NCBI RefSeq assembly: GCF_010119225.1
Contig: NZ_WNKF01000004.1
Span: 1 to 64,000 of the forward strand
Direction of reading: 5' to 3'
Source of the DNA: Cyclobacterium roseum
GTDB lineage: Bacteria; Bacteroidota; Bacteroidia; Cytophagales; Cyclobacteriaceae
DNA: 64,000 bases
Every line of letters starts with the position of its first letter. Position 1 is the first letter of the stretch. The position numbers and the translations under genes were made by a program. Positions 45,224 to 55,288 of the stretch are shown piece after piece. The notes under the pieces were generated by a model. It was not told where the DNA came from, did not search any database, and saw only the letters and a list, made by a program, of their open reading frames with translations.

Positions 45224-46021
45224 ATGGTAACCCTGAAACGGTTGGCTGTTTTCTGTCTGTGGCCTGGGCTCCTGGCAGCTTGTGAAGATACCTCCCTGGA
45301 AAATCGTTCACTGGTAAATATCCTACTAATAGATGCGCCGGGGGATTTTGATGAGGTGTGGATAGAGGTGTTAGGTGTCGAAGTATTACCCTCCGGGGTC
45401 AGGGGAAGTGCAGAGAATGCAAACTGGATTGACATTCCTTACCAAGCCGCAAGCAATATTGTGCGTATCAGTGACCTTGTAAACGACCAAAGATTATTGA
45501 TCGGCCGCACAGAAATCCAATCCGGAACCATCAATGGAATCCGGCTTCGGCTGGGTGAAGAAATGTATCTGGTCAGGGATGAAACCCGGATAGATTTGGT
45601 GCCGGCTTCAAATTTGGAAACCTTATTGGATCTGGACGTATCCATCGACGTACAGGCGGGGCTTTCCTATGACTTATATATTGACGTTGACCTGGCTCAA
45701 TCCATCCAACAAAGCACCGGAGAAAATTTTCAATTTGTTCCCAAAGTGAGGGCTTTTGTCACTGACCAAACCGCAGCCATCAGTGGCACGGTATTGCCCC
45801 GGAATACTCGACCTCATATCTTTGCGATAAGCGATACCGATACCCTAGCCACGCTAACCGAGAGCACCGGAGGGTTTCATATAAAGGGTTTGCCTCCTAC
45901 GGACTACCGGATTTTAGTTGATGCACCTTCCGAATACCTGGATACTGCCTTTTGGGTCCGTACCAAACCGGATACGCTGGTAACCTTACCGAATATAACC
46001 CTTCAGCTTGAAAACCCCTGA
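45224..46021 (+). CDS. DUF4382 domain lipoprotein
   Basis: The protein has about 265 residues when started at ATG 45224 (MVTLKRLAVFCLWPGLLAAC, lipobox LLAAC with Cys near residue 20); the open frame reaches 45185. The DUF4382 domain covers about residues 30-165 (LVNILLIDAPGDFDEVWIEV, GTINGIRLRLGEEMYLV). A carboxypeptidase-regulatory-like sandwich follows (residues 185-255, ISGTVLPRNTRPHIFAI, GGFHIKGLPPTDYRILVDAP). It is probably a surface- or membrane-attached protein of unknown ligand. The stop overlaps the ribD start by 1 bp. Confidence 0.85.
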   Translation: MVTLKRLAVFCLWPGLLAACEDTSLENRSLVNILLIDAPGDFDEVWIEVLGVEVLPSGVRGSAENANWIDIPYQAASNIVRISDLVNDQRLLIGRTEIQSGTINGIRLRLGEEMYLVRDETRIDLVPASNLETLLDLDVSIDVQAGLSYDLYIDVDLAQSIQQSTGENFQFVPKVRAFVTDQTAAISGTVLPRNTRPHIFAISDTDTLATLTESTGGFHIKGLPPTDYRILVDAPSEYLDTAFWVRTKPDTLVTLPNITLQLENP

Positions 46022-47085
46022 TGGAAAAGAATCACCAAAGCCCTGCCGAAGCGACGACAACCCAAGACCTGCTATTTATGCGCAGGGCCATGGAGTTGGC
46101 ATCCTTGGGACAGGGACAGGTCCGTCCCAATCCCATGGTAGGTTGTGTAATTGTTCACGAAGGGATGATCATCGGAGAGGGCTATCACCGGCAGTACGGG
46201 CGAGAACACGCCGAAGTCAACGCCATTGCCAGCGTAGCGGATAGTAGCCTTCTTCCTGCCTCCACCCTATATGTCACCCTCGAACCCTGTGCTCATCATG
46301 GAAAAACCCCGCCTTGTGCGGATTTAATCGTTCAACATCAAGTCAAAAGAGTGGTTGTCGGAGCCGTAGACAGCAATCCGCTAGTAGGTGGTAAAGGGAT
46401 CAAGCGGCTTGAAGAAGCCGGAATCCAGGTGGATAGGGGATTATTGGAACAAGAAATACGCTATCAAAACCGGCGCTTTTTTACCCAGATGGAGAAAGGA
46501 AGGCCCTATATCCTGCTGAAATGGGCGCAGACCAGGGATGGTTTTATCGCCCGGAGCAATTACGATAGCAAATGGATCAGCAATCCTCTTAGCCGGCAAT
46601 TGGTCCATCGCTGGCGGGCGGAGGAACGGGCGATTTTGGTCGGCACCAACACCGCCCAATACGATAATCCGCAGCTAAATGTCCGGGACTGGACTGGAAA
46701 AAACCCGATCAGACTGGTGATAGACAAACAACTTAGACTGCCTTCGTCATTACTGCTTTTTGATGATTCCCAGCCTACGCTGATCTATAACCTAAAGGAG
46801 GATAAAACTTCCGGACAAACCCAATGGGTTCGAATGGATCCGGATTTTGGGATAAAAGACATACTCGAAGACTTACAACAACGAAACATCCAAAGTTTGA
46901 TGGTGGAGGGCGGTGCTGCCCTGCTTCGCGACTTTATTAGCCAGGGGCTTTGGGATGAAGCCCGGGTGTTCACCGGGACCAATCGATTCGGCCTGGGGAT
47001 TCCGGCACCGCTGCTTACCGAACTCCCAGTTGAACAACTTTTGCTGGATCAGGACCTGCTACAAACCTACACAAACCATGAGTGA
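46021..47085 (+). CDS. ribD: Bifunctional riboflavin deaminase/reductase
   Basis: This 354-residue protein has an N-terminal cytidine-deaminase-like domain with zinc site HAEVNAIA and PCAHHGKTPPCADLI, preceded by GQVRPNPMVGCVIV. The C-terminal reductase domain, from about residue 155, has ILLKWAQTRDGFIA, then RAILVGTNTAQYDNPQLNVRD and LMVEGGAALLRDFI. It performs two steps of riboflavin synthesis from GTP products. It overlaps the DUF4382 stop by 1 bp and the msrC start by 8 bp, so the run is an operon. Confidence 0.96.
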   Translation: MEKNHQSPAEATTTQDLLFMRRAMELASLGQGQVRPNPMVGCVIVHEGMIIGEGYHRQYGREHAEVNAIASVADSSLLPASTLYVTLEPCAHHGKTPPCADLIVQHQVKRVVVGAVDSNPLVGGKGIKRLEEAGIQVDRGLLEQEIRYQNRRFFTQMEKGRPYILLKWAQTRDGFIARSNYDSKWISNPLSRQLVHRWRAEERAILVGTNTAQYDNPQLNVRDWTGKNPIRLVIDKQLRLPSSLLLFDDSQPTLIYNLKEDKTSGQTQWVRMDPDFGIKDILEDLQQRNIQSLMVEGGAALLRDFISQGLWDEARVFTGTNRFGLGIPAPLLTELPVEQLLLDQDLLQTYTNHE

Positions 47086-47560
47086 AGAACTACACCTACC
47101 GCTCAATAGCGGAAAGAACGAATTGTATTCGGCACTGCTTCCGCAATTAGAGGCTCTTTTAGCAGGAGAAAGCGATCTGATCGCCAATCTGGCGAATACG
47201 GCTGCCGTATTAAAAGAGGCATTTGGGTTTTTATGGGTAGGCTTCTACCTGGTCAGGGAAGATCAACTGCTGCTGGGACCCTTTCAGGGCCCGGTGGCCT
47301 GTACACGAATTGGCTTTGGCAAGGGAGTCTGTGGAAAAGCCTGGGAAACCGGCCAAACACAGGTCGTTCCTGATGTGGAAGCCTTTCCGGGCCACATCGC
47401 CTGCAGCAGTGCCTCCCGCTCTGAAATAGTGGTGCCCCTATTTGCCAGGGGAAAGGTGGTGGCCGTACTGGATGTTGATTCCGACAAGGTGGGCCACTTT
47501 GATACCACCGACCAGCAATACCTGGAAAAAATGGCGCGGCTTATTTCCTTTCCCGGATAA
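47078..47560 (+). CDS. msrC: Free methionine-(R)-sulfoxide reductase (GAF domain)
   Basis: The protein has 160 residues from ATG 47078; longer frames start inside ribD and are not used. It is a GAF fold with the three family cysteines in ACTRIGFGKGVCGKA and FPGHIACSSASRSEIVVPL, then VLDVDSDKVGHFD. It reduces free Met-(R)-O with thioredoxin. The fit to E. coli YebR is good over the whole length. It is coupled with ribD by an 8-bp overlap. Confidence 0.93.
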   Translation: MSEELHLPLNSGKNELYSALLPQLEALLAGESDLIANLANTAAVLKEAFGFLWVGFYLVREDQLLLGPFQGPVACTRIGFGKGVCGKAWETGQTQVVPDVEAFPGHIACSSASRSEIVVPLFARGKVVAVLDVDSDKVGHFDTTDQQYLEKMARLISFPG

Positions 47561-47579
47561 GCTGCCTTAGTTTTACATT

Positions 47580-48173
47580 ATGAAAATCTGTTTTGCTACA
47601 AATAATTCCAAAAAGCTGGAAGAAGTGAAAGCGGCTTTGGGAGCTGATTTTGAGGTGGTATCCCTTGCTGATATTGGCTGCCAGGAGGAATTACCAGAGA
47701 CGGGAGATACCCTACAGCACAATGCCTTTCAGAAAGCACGGTATGTAAAGGCACATTATGGTGTCGACTGCTTTGCAGATGATACCGGACTGGAAGTGGA
47801 AGCCTTGGACGGAGCCCCCGGCGTGTATTCCGGAAGATTTGCAGGCGAACCCAGAAGTGACGAACGGAACTTATCGCTGTTATTGGAAAGAATGGCGGAA
47901 AAGGCTAACCGAAAAGCCTCCTTTCGAACCGTGATTGCGCTGCTTATGGGCGGTGAATCCCATGCTTTTGAAGGCAAGGTTGATGGTGAGATCCTGCAGC
48001 ATCGCTCCGGTGAACAGGGTTTTGGTTACGATCCCGTTTTCCGGCCGGAAGGATATGAAAAAACCTTTGCAGAACTAACCCTGCAGGAAAAAAATGCCAT
48101 CAGCCATCGAGGCCGGGCCGTCCGGAAATTGGCAGATTTCCTGAAAGCACATCATGCCGGAAAAACACCGTGA
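47580..48173 (+). CDS. rdgB: Non-canonical purine NTP pyrophosphatase (RdgB/HAM1)
   Basis: This 197-residue protein starts MKICFATNNSKKLEEVKAAL, then ADDTGLEVEALDGAPGVYS, and ends with QGFGYDPVFRPEGYEKTFAEL and ISHRGRAVRKL. These are the HAM1 motifs binding ITP/XTP. It cleans the nucleotide pool of deaminated purines. It follows msrC by 19 bp and udk comes 25 bp later. Confidence 0.96.
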   Translation: MKICFATNNSKKLEEVKAALGADFEVVSLADIGCQEELPETGDTLQHNAFQKARYVKAHYGVDCFADDTGLEVEALDGAPGVYSGRFAGEPRSDERNLSLLLERMAEKANRKASFRTVIALLMGGESHAFEGKVDGEILQHRSGEQGFGYDPVFRPEGYEKTFAELTLQEKNAISHRGRAVRKLADFLKAHHAGKTP

Positions 48174-48198
48174 CTGTACCTGACAACCATTCCCGTCC

Positions 48199-48822
48199 AT
48201 GAACAACCCTTATATTATCGGCATTACAGGAGGAAGTGCCTCTGGAAAAACGCATTTCCTGGATCGCTTACTGCACGCCTTTGAGCCAGGGCAGGTCTGC
48301 CTGATATCTCAGGACAACTATTACAAACCCAGGAACCTACAACCGCTGGATGAGCGGGGCATTACCAACTTTGACACCCCGCATTCCATCGATTTTGAGC
48401 AATACGCGAACGATATCCGTCATATTCAACAAGGGAAAAGGGTGCAACGGCAGGAGTATACCTTTAACAATCCCAACAAAAAGCCCCGCATGCTCACCTT
48501 TGAGCCGGCTCCGGTGGTCGTTGTGGAAGGGATATTCGTGCTCTATTACCCCGAACTCGCCGCCCTTCTGGACCTCAAAGTATACATCGATGCCAAAGAC
48601 CATATCAAATTGAAGCGGAGAATCGTGCGCGATAAAGTGGAGCGAGGATATGACCTGGATGACGTACTGTACCGATATGAACAGCATGTGATGCCTACCT
48701 ACGAAAAATACATCGCTCCATTCAAACAAGATGCAGACCTGATCGTACCCAATAATCAGGGATTTGAAAAAGCATTGGAGGTGATCCGAACGTTTTTACA
48801 CGTAAAAATAGCCGACAACTGA
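48199..48822 (+). CDS. udk: Uridine kinase
   Basis: This 207-residue protein has Walker A GITGGSASGKTHFLDRLL near residues 8-16, then SQDNYYKPRN, FDTPHSIDFEQ and VVVEGIFVLY. These match the uridine/cytidine kinase family with substrate residues in DNYY. It salvages uridine and cytidine to UMP/CMP. It is the last gene of the run DUF4382 - ribD - msrC - rdgB - udk. Confidence 0.95.
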   Translation: MNNPYIIGITGGSASGKTHFLDRLLHAFEPGQVCLISQDNYYKPRNLQPLDERGITNFDTPHSIDFEQYANDIRHIQQGKRVQRQEYTFNNPNKKPRMLTFEPAPVVVVEGIFVLYYPELAALLDLKVYIDAKDHIKLKRRIVRDKVERGYDLDDVLYRYEQHVMPTYEKYIAPFKQDADLIVPNNQGFEKALEVIRTFLHVKIADN

Positions 48823-48955
48823 TAGCAACCACCTGGATAGGCTATTCCTAATTAGTGACGCATTATCGAACTAAATAAAGCTAACCGCTTGAAATACAAG
48901 TGATTTATAGCTGAAAATAAAGTTTAGAATTACTGGTATCTAAAAAAATATTTCT

Positions 48956-48963
48956 ATATTTGC
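48956..48963 (+). promoter_or_regulatory. Candidate -7 box (TATATTTG) before the small gene ahead of secDF
   Basis: This is a perfect TAnnTTTG match only 5 bp before ATG 48969. The transcript would start at or just before the start codon, so a leaderless or very short leader is implied. The -33 element is weak. Confidence 0.45.
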
Positions 48964-48968
48964 GGCCC

Positions 48969-49346
48969 ATGGAAAATAATAGGACAAATAGCGGAATGAT
49001 ACGCGAAAGGCTCACGCTCGTGCTGGTGTTGCTTTTTTGTACCTTTATTTCTGTTTCCGAATTCACCGTAGGGTTGGATGCAGACAGCAGTCCTATTGAC
49101 GTTCGGTTTGATCTGAGTGGCGATAGTTCCGAGGAGGGATCTGGCGAGGAGGAGACCTTTATTCATACGGCGATAGATGCCGTGGTGCCCTTTGCGTTGG
49201 TAGTGATAGATCAAGCCTATCAGCTGATTTACGAGATATCGGGTGAAGGGAATCCCCACCTGGCCTTCGAAGCAGGTATCGGTCCTACTTTCAATCAGCT
49301 ATTTGAAATACTTTTTGAGCACATAATTTCCGTGAATGCTCCCTGA
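48969..49346 (+). CDS. Small hypothetical exported protein upstream of secDF
   Basis: The protein has about 125 residues from ATG 48969 (a TTG at 48960 is also in frame). There is one N-terminal hydrophobic segment (RERLTLVLVLLFCTFISVSEF), then an acidic linker (DSSEEGSGEEE) and a helical C-terminus. I recognise no family. It is followed by secDF 98 bp downstream on the same strand; a link to protein export is only positional. Confidence 0.6.
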   Translation: MENNRTNSGMIRERLTLVLVLLFCTFISVSEFTVGLDADSSPIDVRFDLSGDSSEEGSGEEETFIHTAIDAVVPFALVVIDQAYQLIYEISGEGNPHLAFEAGIGPTFNQLFEILFEHIISVNAP

Positions 49347-49444
49347 GAGCGGATCTATTTAATTTCTTTCATTTTCATCTACGGACCAATTCCCTGGACC
49401 GCTAGAAACAGTCAACAAAAACATCACTTTATTAATTTATAATC

Positions 49445-52423
49445 ATGAAAAACAAAGGCATTATCGTTTTTTTAACGGTGGTCATTACCGGGTTGTGTTT
49501 GTACTACCTCTCATTCACCCTGGTATCCAATAGTGTACAGGAAAAAGCGACCACCTACGCTACAGACGAGTCGGGTAACGTCGACTTTGATAAAAGGCAA
49601 ACCTATCTGGATTCCGTTTGGCGGGAGCCCGTTTATAATTTTCTGGGCATTCCCTTCACTTACCAGGAGGTAAAAACCACCGAATTGGGGTTGGGATTGG
49701 ATTTGCAGGGGGGCATGCATGTGACCCTTGAGGTTTCGCCTATAGAAATCGTCAAAGGCCTGGCTGGAGGAAGCGAGGATGCGGAATTTAACGAGGCCGT
49801 GGCCCAGGCCAGAGAGCAAGCCAAAACAGCCAACGAAAGTTTCGTCAACCTTTTTTATGCGGCCTGGCAGGAAGAGGCTGGCGACCGGCAGCTAAATACC
49901 ATCTTCGCTACTGCTGCCAACCGGGGAAGAATCTCATTGGAGTCTTCGGATACCGATATTCTGAATATTATCGATGATGAGATTGAAAATGCCATTGACC
50001 GCTCTTTTAACATTCTAAGGACCCGAATTGACCGGTTTGGTACCTCGCAACCCAATATCCAACGAATTCAGAATACGGGAAGAATTCAGATAGAACTTCC
50101 TGGTGTGGACAATGCAGAGCGAGTACGAAACCTGCTACAGGGAGTAGCGAAATTGCAATTTTGGGAAGTGGCAGAAATCGATGAATTCGGAGATGCCTTG
50201 CAGCAAGTGAACACGTTTTTAGTGGGAGAAGCTCAGAGTGAACAGCCACAGGCTAGCACTGAGGACACTGAAGCCCTTTCTGACACAACCGATCTGGAGA
50301 GTGATTTGGCCAGGCAATTAGCCGAAGGGGGTTCAGATACGGATTCCTTAGGCATGGAGGTTTCTCCATTATTTTCGTTACTAAAGGCCAATTATGGTTT
50401 GGTGTATGAATTGAGAGACACCCTCACCATCAATAGAGTCTTGAACAGAGAGGATGTTCAGGCACTGCTTCCGCGGGACATCCGCTTTATGTGGTCCGTA
50501 AAACCTCAAGTGCAGGACGGAATGGATTTATTGGAATTGCATGCCATCAAAGCTCCCCGTGGAACCGACCAGGCACCTTTGGAAGGAGATGTCATAACCG
50601 ATGCACGACAATCACTTGACCAAAGCTCCCGACCGGCCGTAAGCATGCAAATGAATGCAGAGGGAGCCCGAAACTGGAGACGCCTCACGGCAGAAAATAT
50701 TGGAAACCGAATCGCGGTAGTTTTAGATAATTATGTCTACACCGCCCCTACCGTTCAGGGAGAAATTCCCTCCGGCCAATCCGAAATTACAGGTAATTTC
50801 ACGATGGAAGAGGCCAAAGATTTGGCCAATATACTTAAATCGGGAACCCTGCCCGCTCCTACTAATATCGTAGAGGAGGCCATTGTAGGTCCCACATTGG
50901 GAATTGAAGCCCGAAACCAGGGAATCAACTCCATGATCGCCGGTTTGGTGCTGGTGGTCTTATTTATGGTAGCCTATTACTCCAAAGGTGGATTTGTGGC
51001 CATCGCCGCCTTGCTTTTCAATATCTTCTTTATTTTGGGTATTCTTGCCCAATTAGGTGCGGCACTTACCCTTCCGGGTATTGCCGGCATTGTGCTGACC
51101 ATCGGTATGTCCATTGATGCCAACGTTCTTATTTTTGAACGAATTAAGGAAGAATTAAGAAATGGAGCCGGGATTCTACAGGCAATCAGCAGTGGTTATG
51201 ATAAAGCATTTAGTGCTATTCTCGATTCGAATGTCACCACCTTTCTGACCGGAGCCATTCTGTATGCGCTAGGGCAGGGACCGGTTAAAGGCTTCGCCAT
51301 CGTACTGATGATTGGTATTGCTTCGTCCTTCTTCTCCGCTGTGTTTATCACCCGGGTGATCGTATACTGGATGAGCAAAAAGGGAGATAAAAGCTCCATT
51401 TCGTTTGCCACATCCTTTACAAAAAACCTACTATCTGATCTTGCCATAGATTTTCTGGGCAAGCGAAAAGTGGCCTACCTGATCTCTTCCTCTATTATCG
51501 TCATAGGTATGATCCTGGCACTTACTTCAGGTCTGAAATTCGGCGTAGATTTTACCGGAGGAAGGTACTATATCGTAGAGTTTAATGAAGCCGTACCTGC
51601 CTCGGAACTTAAAGTAGGATTGGATAGTGAATTTGACGGTTCCGTAGAGGTAAAAACGTACGGGGCCAACAATGTTTTGAAAGTCACTACCTCTTATCTG
51701 GTAAATGAAGATAATGAGGAAGCTAACCGGGAGGTAGAGACCAAAATCAGGCAAGGTATTGGCGAAGTCACCGGTTTCAATTTTATTGAGGATGCCAGCC
51801 AAATGACAGAGGGAGCCTTTGCGATCACCGGATCCAATAAGGTAGGTGCCACCGTAGCCGATGACATCAAAAACTCTTCCCTGGAAGCCATGTTTTTCTC
51901 CCTGGTAGCCATTTTCCTTTACATCCTCTTACGATTCCGGAAATGGCAGTTCTCCTTGGCTTCCATTATTGCATTGGTTCATGACACGTTCTTTGTCATT
52001 GCAGCCTTTGCCATAGCCAGTGCTTTCGGTGCCACATTTGAAATCGACCAGGTGTTCATCGCGGCGATGCTCACAGTGATCGGTTATTCCATCAACGATA
52101 CGGTGATCGTATTTGACAGGATCCGGGAAAACATCTCCAATAGGGGTACCGGCAAATTGGTTCAGATGTTCAACGATGCCATCAATCAGACCATGGCCCG
52201 AACCCTGATTACTTCAGCTACTACACTCATCGTAGTGCTTGTCCTACTCATTTTCGGGGGAGAAGTTTTAAGAGGGTTTTCCTTTGCGCTATTGATAGGA
52301 GTACTGATCGGTACCTATTCCTCCATATACATCGCCACTCCTGTAGTGGTGGATTTGATGAAGCGGGAGCTGGCGAATGAAGCTACCCCAACCACAAAAA
52401 AAGTAGCAGAGGTAAAAGGCTAA
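49445..52423 (+). CDS. secDF: Protein translocase subunit SecDF (fused)
   Basis: This 992-residue protein fuses SecD (residues 1-640) and SecF (from about 660). SecD parts: one TM, GLGLDLQGGMHVTLEV, the P1 periplasmic head with insertion-rich segment, then IVGPTLGIEARNQGINSMIAG and GIVLTIGMSIDANVLIFERI. SecF parts: LTSGLKFGVDFTGG, GATVADDIKNSSL and MLTVIGYSINDTVIVFDRIREN. It uses the proton gradient to pull preproteins through SecYEG. Fusion is usual in Bacteroidota. A strong hairpin terminator follows. Confidence 0.97.
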   Translation: MKNKGIIVFLTVVITGLCLYYLSFTLVSNSVQEKATTYATDESGNVDFDKRQTYLDSVWREPVYNFLGIPFTYQEVKTTELGLGLDLQGGMHVTLEVSPIEIVKGLAGGSEDAEFNEAVAQAREQAKTANESFVNLFYAAWQEEAGDRQLNTIFATAANRGRISLESSDTDILNIIDDEIENAIDRSFNILRTRIDRFGTSQPNIQRIQNTGRIQIELPGVDNAERVRNLLQGVAKLQFWEVAEIDEFGDALQQVNTFLVGEAQSEQPQASTEDTEALSDTTDLESDLARQLAEGGSDTDSLGMEVSPLFSLLKANYGLVYELRDTLTINRVLNREDVQALLPRDIRFMWSVKPQVQDGMDLLELHAIKAPRGTDQAPLEGDVITDARQSLDQSSRPAVSMQMNAEGARNWRRLTAENIGNRIAVVLDNYVYTAPTVQGEIPSGQSEITGNFTMEEAKDLANILKSGTLPAPTNIVEEAIVGPTLGIEARNQGINSMIAGLVLVVLFMVAYYSKGGFVAIAALLFNIFFILGILAQLGAALTLPGIAGIVLTIGMSIDANVLIFERIKEELRNGAGILQAISSGYDKAFSAILDSNVTTFLTGAILYALGQGPVKGFAIVLMIGIASSFFSAVFITRVIVYWMSKKGDKSSISFATSFTKNLLSDLAIDFLGKRKVAYLISSSIIVIGMILALTSGLKFGVDFTGGRYYIVEFNEAVPASELKVGLDSEFDGSVEVKTYGANNVLKVTTSYLVNEDNEEANREVETKIRQGIGEVTGFNFIEDASQMTEGAFAITGSNKVGATVADDIKNSSLEAMFFSLVAIFLYILLRFRKWQFSLASIIALVHDTFFVIAAFAIASAFGATFEIDQVFIAAMLTVIGYSINDTVIVFDRIRENISNRGTGKLVQMFNDAINQTMARTLITSATTLIVVLVLLIFGGEVLRGFSFALLIGVLIGTYSSIYIATPVVVDLMKRELANEATPTTKKVAEVKG

Positions 52424-52469
52424 TGTTGATTTCCCGGTGCTCGTCATTTGGGAAAAAAGAGGTATTTGG

Positions 52470-52500
52470 AAAGCCGGTTCTCACAGGACCGGCTTTTTTT
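52470..52500 (+). terminator. Terminator after secDF
   Basis: AAAGCCGGT, a nine-base loop and ACCGGCTTT are followed by a T-run. Confidence 0.85.
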
Positions 52501-52584
52501 GGTTTAAAATGCAAAATTTTTACCCCAAACAGGGTATTGCACGGGATACTTAGTTTAGATACCTTGCACTAAAAATATACCTTT

Positions 52585-53259
52585 ATGCCGGTCTCTTTTT
52601 ATTCCATCGCCTTACTACTTGGAATTTTGCTTTCTTCGCTGTATTTGCTTTTCGGAAAAGAGCTGAAAGAATATAAGAAAATCAATGCCCTGGTCCTATT
52701 GATTCTCATAAGCGAATTGCTATCCGAATCAGTCTGGAATTTTACCCGTTCCAGCGGAAAAGATTCCTTTCTGCTGTACAATGTACTCTTTGTCTACCTG
52801 AGACCTACCGTCACGCTCCTCCTTTTCAGCCATTTACCGTATTCATGTCACCTTCAAAGGAAGGTAGTACCAAGCATGGGCGTATTTCTGTTCTTCGGAA
52901 TGCTGAACGCACTTTTTTTTCAATCCATCCTGTCCGGCATTCAATCCTACAGTTTCCTGGTTGGCCATGCCATGGTTTTGTTTTACAGCATCATCTTTTT
53001 CAAAGACATCCTTCATCAAAGCAAATACCGAGACGTAAACCTATTGTCCCTGCCCTATTTTTGGATGGCTTCCCTTATTTTATTTTCATTTGGAGAAAGC
53101 TATATATTTTTTATTTTGACACATTATTTGCCCTCTCTGGGCGATTACCAGATGGGGCACATATTTCACTGGGTACAGTTTTTTGCGGGCATTATGTACC
53201 TGACCCTAGGCTTGTCTTTCTATGCGCCCTTGGTTTTTAAAAGACGATACAGCTATTAA
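52585..53259 (+). CDS. Integral membrane protein of unknown function
   Basis: This 224-residue protein has about seven hydrophobic segments (near residues 5-24, 33-50, 64-80, 88-112, 119-137, 150-175, 190-215). It has no motif I recognise, but the layout resembles the seven-TM sensory modules found in front of Bacteroidota histidine kinases. No kinase follows, so this is a stand-alone form. It is monocistronic between secDF and metK. Confidence 0.6.
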   Translation: MPVSFYSIALLLGILLSSLYLLFGKELKEYKKINALVLLILISELLSESVWNFTRSSGKDSFLLYNVLFVYLRPTVTLLLFSHLPYSCHLQRKVVPSMGVFLFFGMLNALFFQSILSGIQSYSFLVGHAMVLFYSIIFFKDILHQSKYRDVNLLSLPYFWMASLILFSFGESYIFFILTHYLPSLGDYQMGHIFHWVQFFAGIMYLTLGLSFYAPLVFKRRYSY

Positions 53260-53339
53260 GTCAAGGATTGTTGAAAATATAGTTTTTTAATTTTAGCTGT
53301 AAGATGTAAATTTACCCATTCATTTTAAAAACGCTTTGT

Positions 53340-54593
53340 ATGTCCTACTTATTTACTTCGGAGTCGGTTTCCGAAGGACACCCGGATAAAATATCCGATC
53401 AGATATCCGATGCCATCATTGATCATTTTTTGGCCTTTGACCCCAACTCCAAAGTAGCTTGCGAAACATTGGTCACTACCGGTCAGGTAGTCCTGGCAGG
53501 AGAAGTCAAATCCAACACCTACCTGGACGTTCAGAAAATCGCCAGGGATGTGATCAATAGGATTGGTTATACCAAAAGTGAATACATGTTTGACGGCAGT
53601 TCCTGTGGCGTATTGTCCGCTATACACGAACAATCTCCCGACATCAATCAGGGCGTTGACCGCAGTAGTCCGGAAGAGCAAGGGGCCGGTGACCAGGGAA
53701 TGATGTTTGGTTATGCCACCAATGAAACGGATAACTACATCCCGCTAGGTCTTGACCTTTCCCACCGCTTATTAAAGGAATTAGCCAAACTCCGGCGCGA
53801 AAACGAGCAGATCCAATACCTTCGGCCTGATTCCAAAGCGCAGGTCACCATTCAATACGGCGACGATCACCTTCCCGAAAAGATCAATACCATCGTGGTT
53901 TCTACCCAACACGATGATTTTGCAGAGGAGGAGGCCATGTTGAAAAAAATTAAAAAGGACATTATTGAAATTTTAATCCCAAGGGTAAAGGCCCAGTTGC
54001 CTGCTTCGCTTCAGAAGTTATTTACCGATGACATTATTTATCACATTAATCCTACCGGCAAATTTGTCATCGGGGGACCTCATGGGGATACCGGACTTAC
54101 CGGAAGGAAAATTATTGTCGACACCTACGGTGGAAAAGGGGCCCATGGCGGAGGAGCCTTCTCTGGGAAGGATCCCTCAAAAGTAGACCGGTCGGCAGCC
54201 TATGCAACCCGCCATATTGCCAAAAACCTGGTAGCAGCCGGAGTAGCCGATGAAGTGCTGGTGCAGGTATCGTATGCCATCGGAGTGGCAAAACCCATGG
54301 GCATCTTTGTGGACACCTATGGCAGTTCCAACGTACAGCTATCGGATGGTGAGATCGCCAAAAAGGTAGAAAAGTTATTTGACATGCGGCCCTTCGCTAT
54401 TGAAAACCGCCTTAAGCTTCGAAATCCCATTTACGAGGAAACCGCTGCCTACGGCCATATGGGAAGAGAAAGCGAGGTGGTTTCCAAGACTTTCTTCTCC
54501 CCCGATAAAGCCTCTATCACCCTGGATGTGGAGTTATTTACCTGGGAGAAATTGGATCAGGTAGCCGCTATTAAAAAGGAATTTGGTTTGTAA
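53340..54593 (+). CDS. metK: S-adenosylmethionine synthetase
   Basis: This 417-residue protein has the motifs [20 protein letters not shown] at the N-terminus (Mg and ATP site), [12 protein letters not shown] near residue 117, and [20 protein letters not shown] and [19 protein letters not shown], all characteristic of MetK. It makes SAM from methionine and ATP, feeding methylases such as that at 24.4 kb. A terminator hairpin follows at 54619. Confidence 0.98.
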   Translation: MSYLFTSESVSEGHPDKISDQISDAIIDHFLAFDPNSKVACETLVTTGQVVLAGEVKSNTYLDVQKIARDVINRIGYTKSEYMFDGSSCGVLSAIHEQSPDINQGVDRSSPEEQGAGDQGMMFGYATNETDNYIPLGLDLSHRLLKELAKLRRENEQIQYLRPDSKAQVTIQYGDDHLPEKINTIVVSTQHDDFAEEEAMLKKIKKDIIEILIPRVKAQLPASLQKLFTDDIIYHINPTGKFVIGGPHGDTGLTGRKIIVDTYGGKGAHGGGAFSGKDPSKVDRSAAYATRHIAKNLVAAGVADEVLVQVSYAIGVAKPMGIFVDTYGSSNVQLSDGEIAKKVEKLFDMRPFAIENRLKLRNPIYEETAAYGHMGRESEVVSKTFFSPDKASITLDVELFTWEKLDQVAAIKKEFGL

Positions 54594-54618
54594 TGGCTGG
54601 ATTTCTTAGCCTAGCTAA

Positions 54619-54646
54619 AAGCTGCCTTACCCGGCAGCTTTTTTTA
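54619..54646 (+). terminator. Terminator after metK
   Basis: AAGCTGCC, a six-base loop and GGCAGCTT are followed by TTTTTA. Confidence 0.85.
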
Positions 54647-54706
54647 TTGCTTCTATTCCGGTAAATTGTACCGGTCTGGCACTATGTACTTCCTAAATTG
54701 AAACCT

Positions 54707-55285
54707 ATGGACCATTTGAAAAACTACCTTGAAAGCAGTCTCCACCTATTCCGGTTCTACAAAAGCCTGGGAGAAAAAGCCCTGGAGCAGGTAGCAGACG
54801 ACAAGCTTTTCTGGCAATACAATGCCGACAGCAATAGCATGGCTACGATTGTCAAGCACATGGCCGGAAACATGCATTCCCGCTGGACGGATTTTTTAGC
54901 TTCGGATGGAGAAAAACCCTGGCGCGAGCGGGATGCGGAGTTTGAAAATGATATCCGTAGCCGGGAAGAAATGATGCAGATTTGGGAGGAAGGATGGGAG
55001 GTGCTTTTTGCGGCCGTTGAACCCCTCAGCCCCAACGATTTTGAAAAAACCGTCTATATACAAAACAAGGCTCATACGGTAATGGATGCCATGAACCGGC
55101 AGCTGGCCCACTATGCTTCGCATGTAGGACAGTTGATATATTTAGGCAAAATGCTTCATTCCGGTACTTGGCAAAGCCTGAGTGTTCCCAAAGGACAATC
55201 AAAAACATTCCATCAAACTACCTTCGGGAAAGCCGGAAACGACCCCCTCTCTACTGATGAATTTCCTAAAAAAGATCAATCCTAA
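54707..55285 (+). CDS. DUF1572 (DinB-superfamily) protein
   Basis: The protein has about 192 residues from ATG 54707 (a TTG at 54698 is in frame). It is a four-helix DinB-like fold: SLHLFRFYKSLGEKALEQV, MATIVKHMAGNMHSRWTDFL and QLAHYASHVGQLIYLGK, with the His residues that would bind metal. Some members are thiol-dependent transferases; the activity here is unknown. The following EcsC gene is 3 bp away, so the pair is co-transcribed. Confidence 0.88.
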   Translation: MDHLKNYLESSLHLFRFYKSLGEKALEQVADDKLFWQYNADSNSMATIVKHMAGNMHSRWTDFLASDGEKPWRERDAEFENDIRSREEMMQIWEEGWEVLFAAVEPLSPNDFEKTVYIQNKAHTVMDAMNRQLAHYASHVGQLIYLGKMLHSGTWQSLSVPKGQSKTFHQTTFGKAGNDPLSTDEFPKKDQS

Positions 55286-55288
55286 AAC

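Noticed and set aside
46913-47077. Upstream extension of the msrC reading frame into ribD
   Set aside because: The extension is the ribD gene read in another frame; ATG 47078 gives the normal family length and N-terminus.
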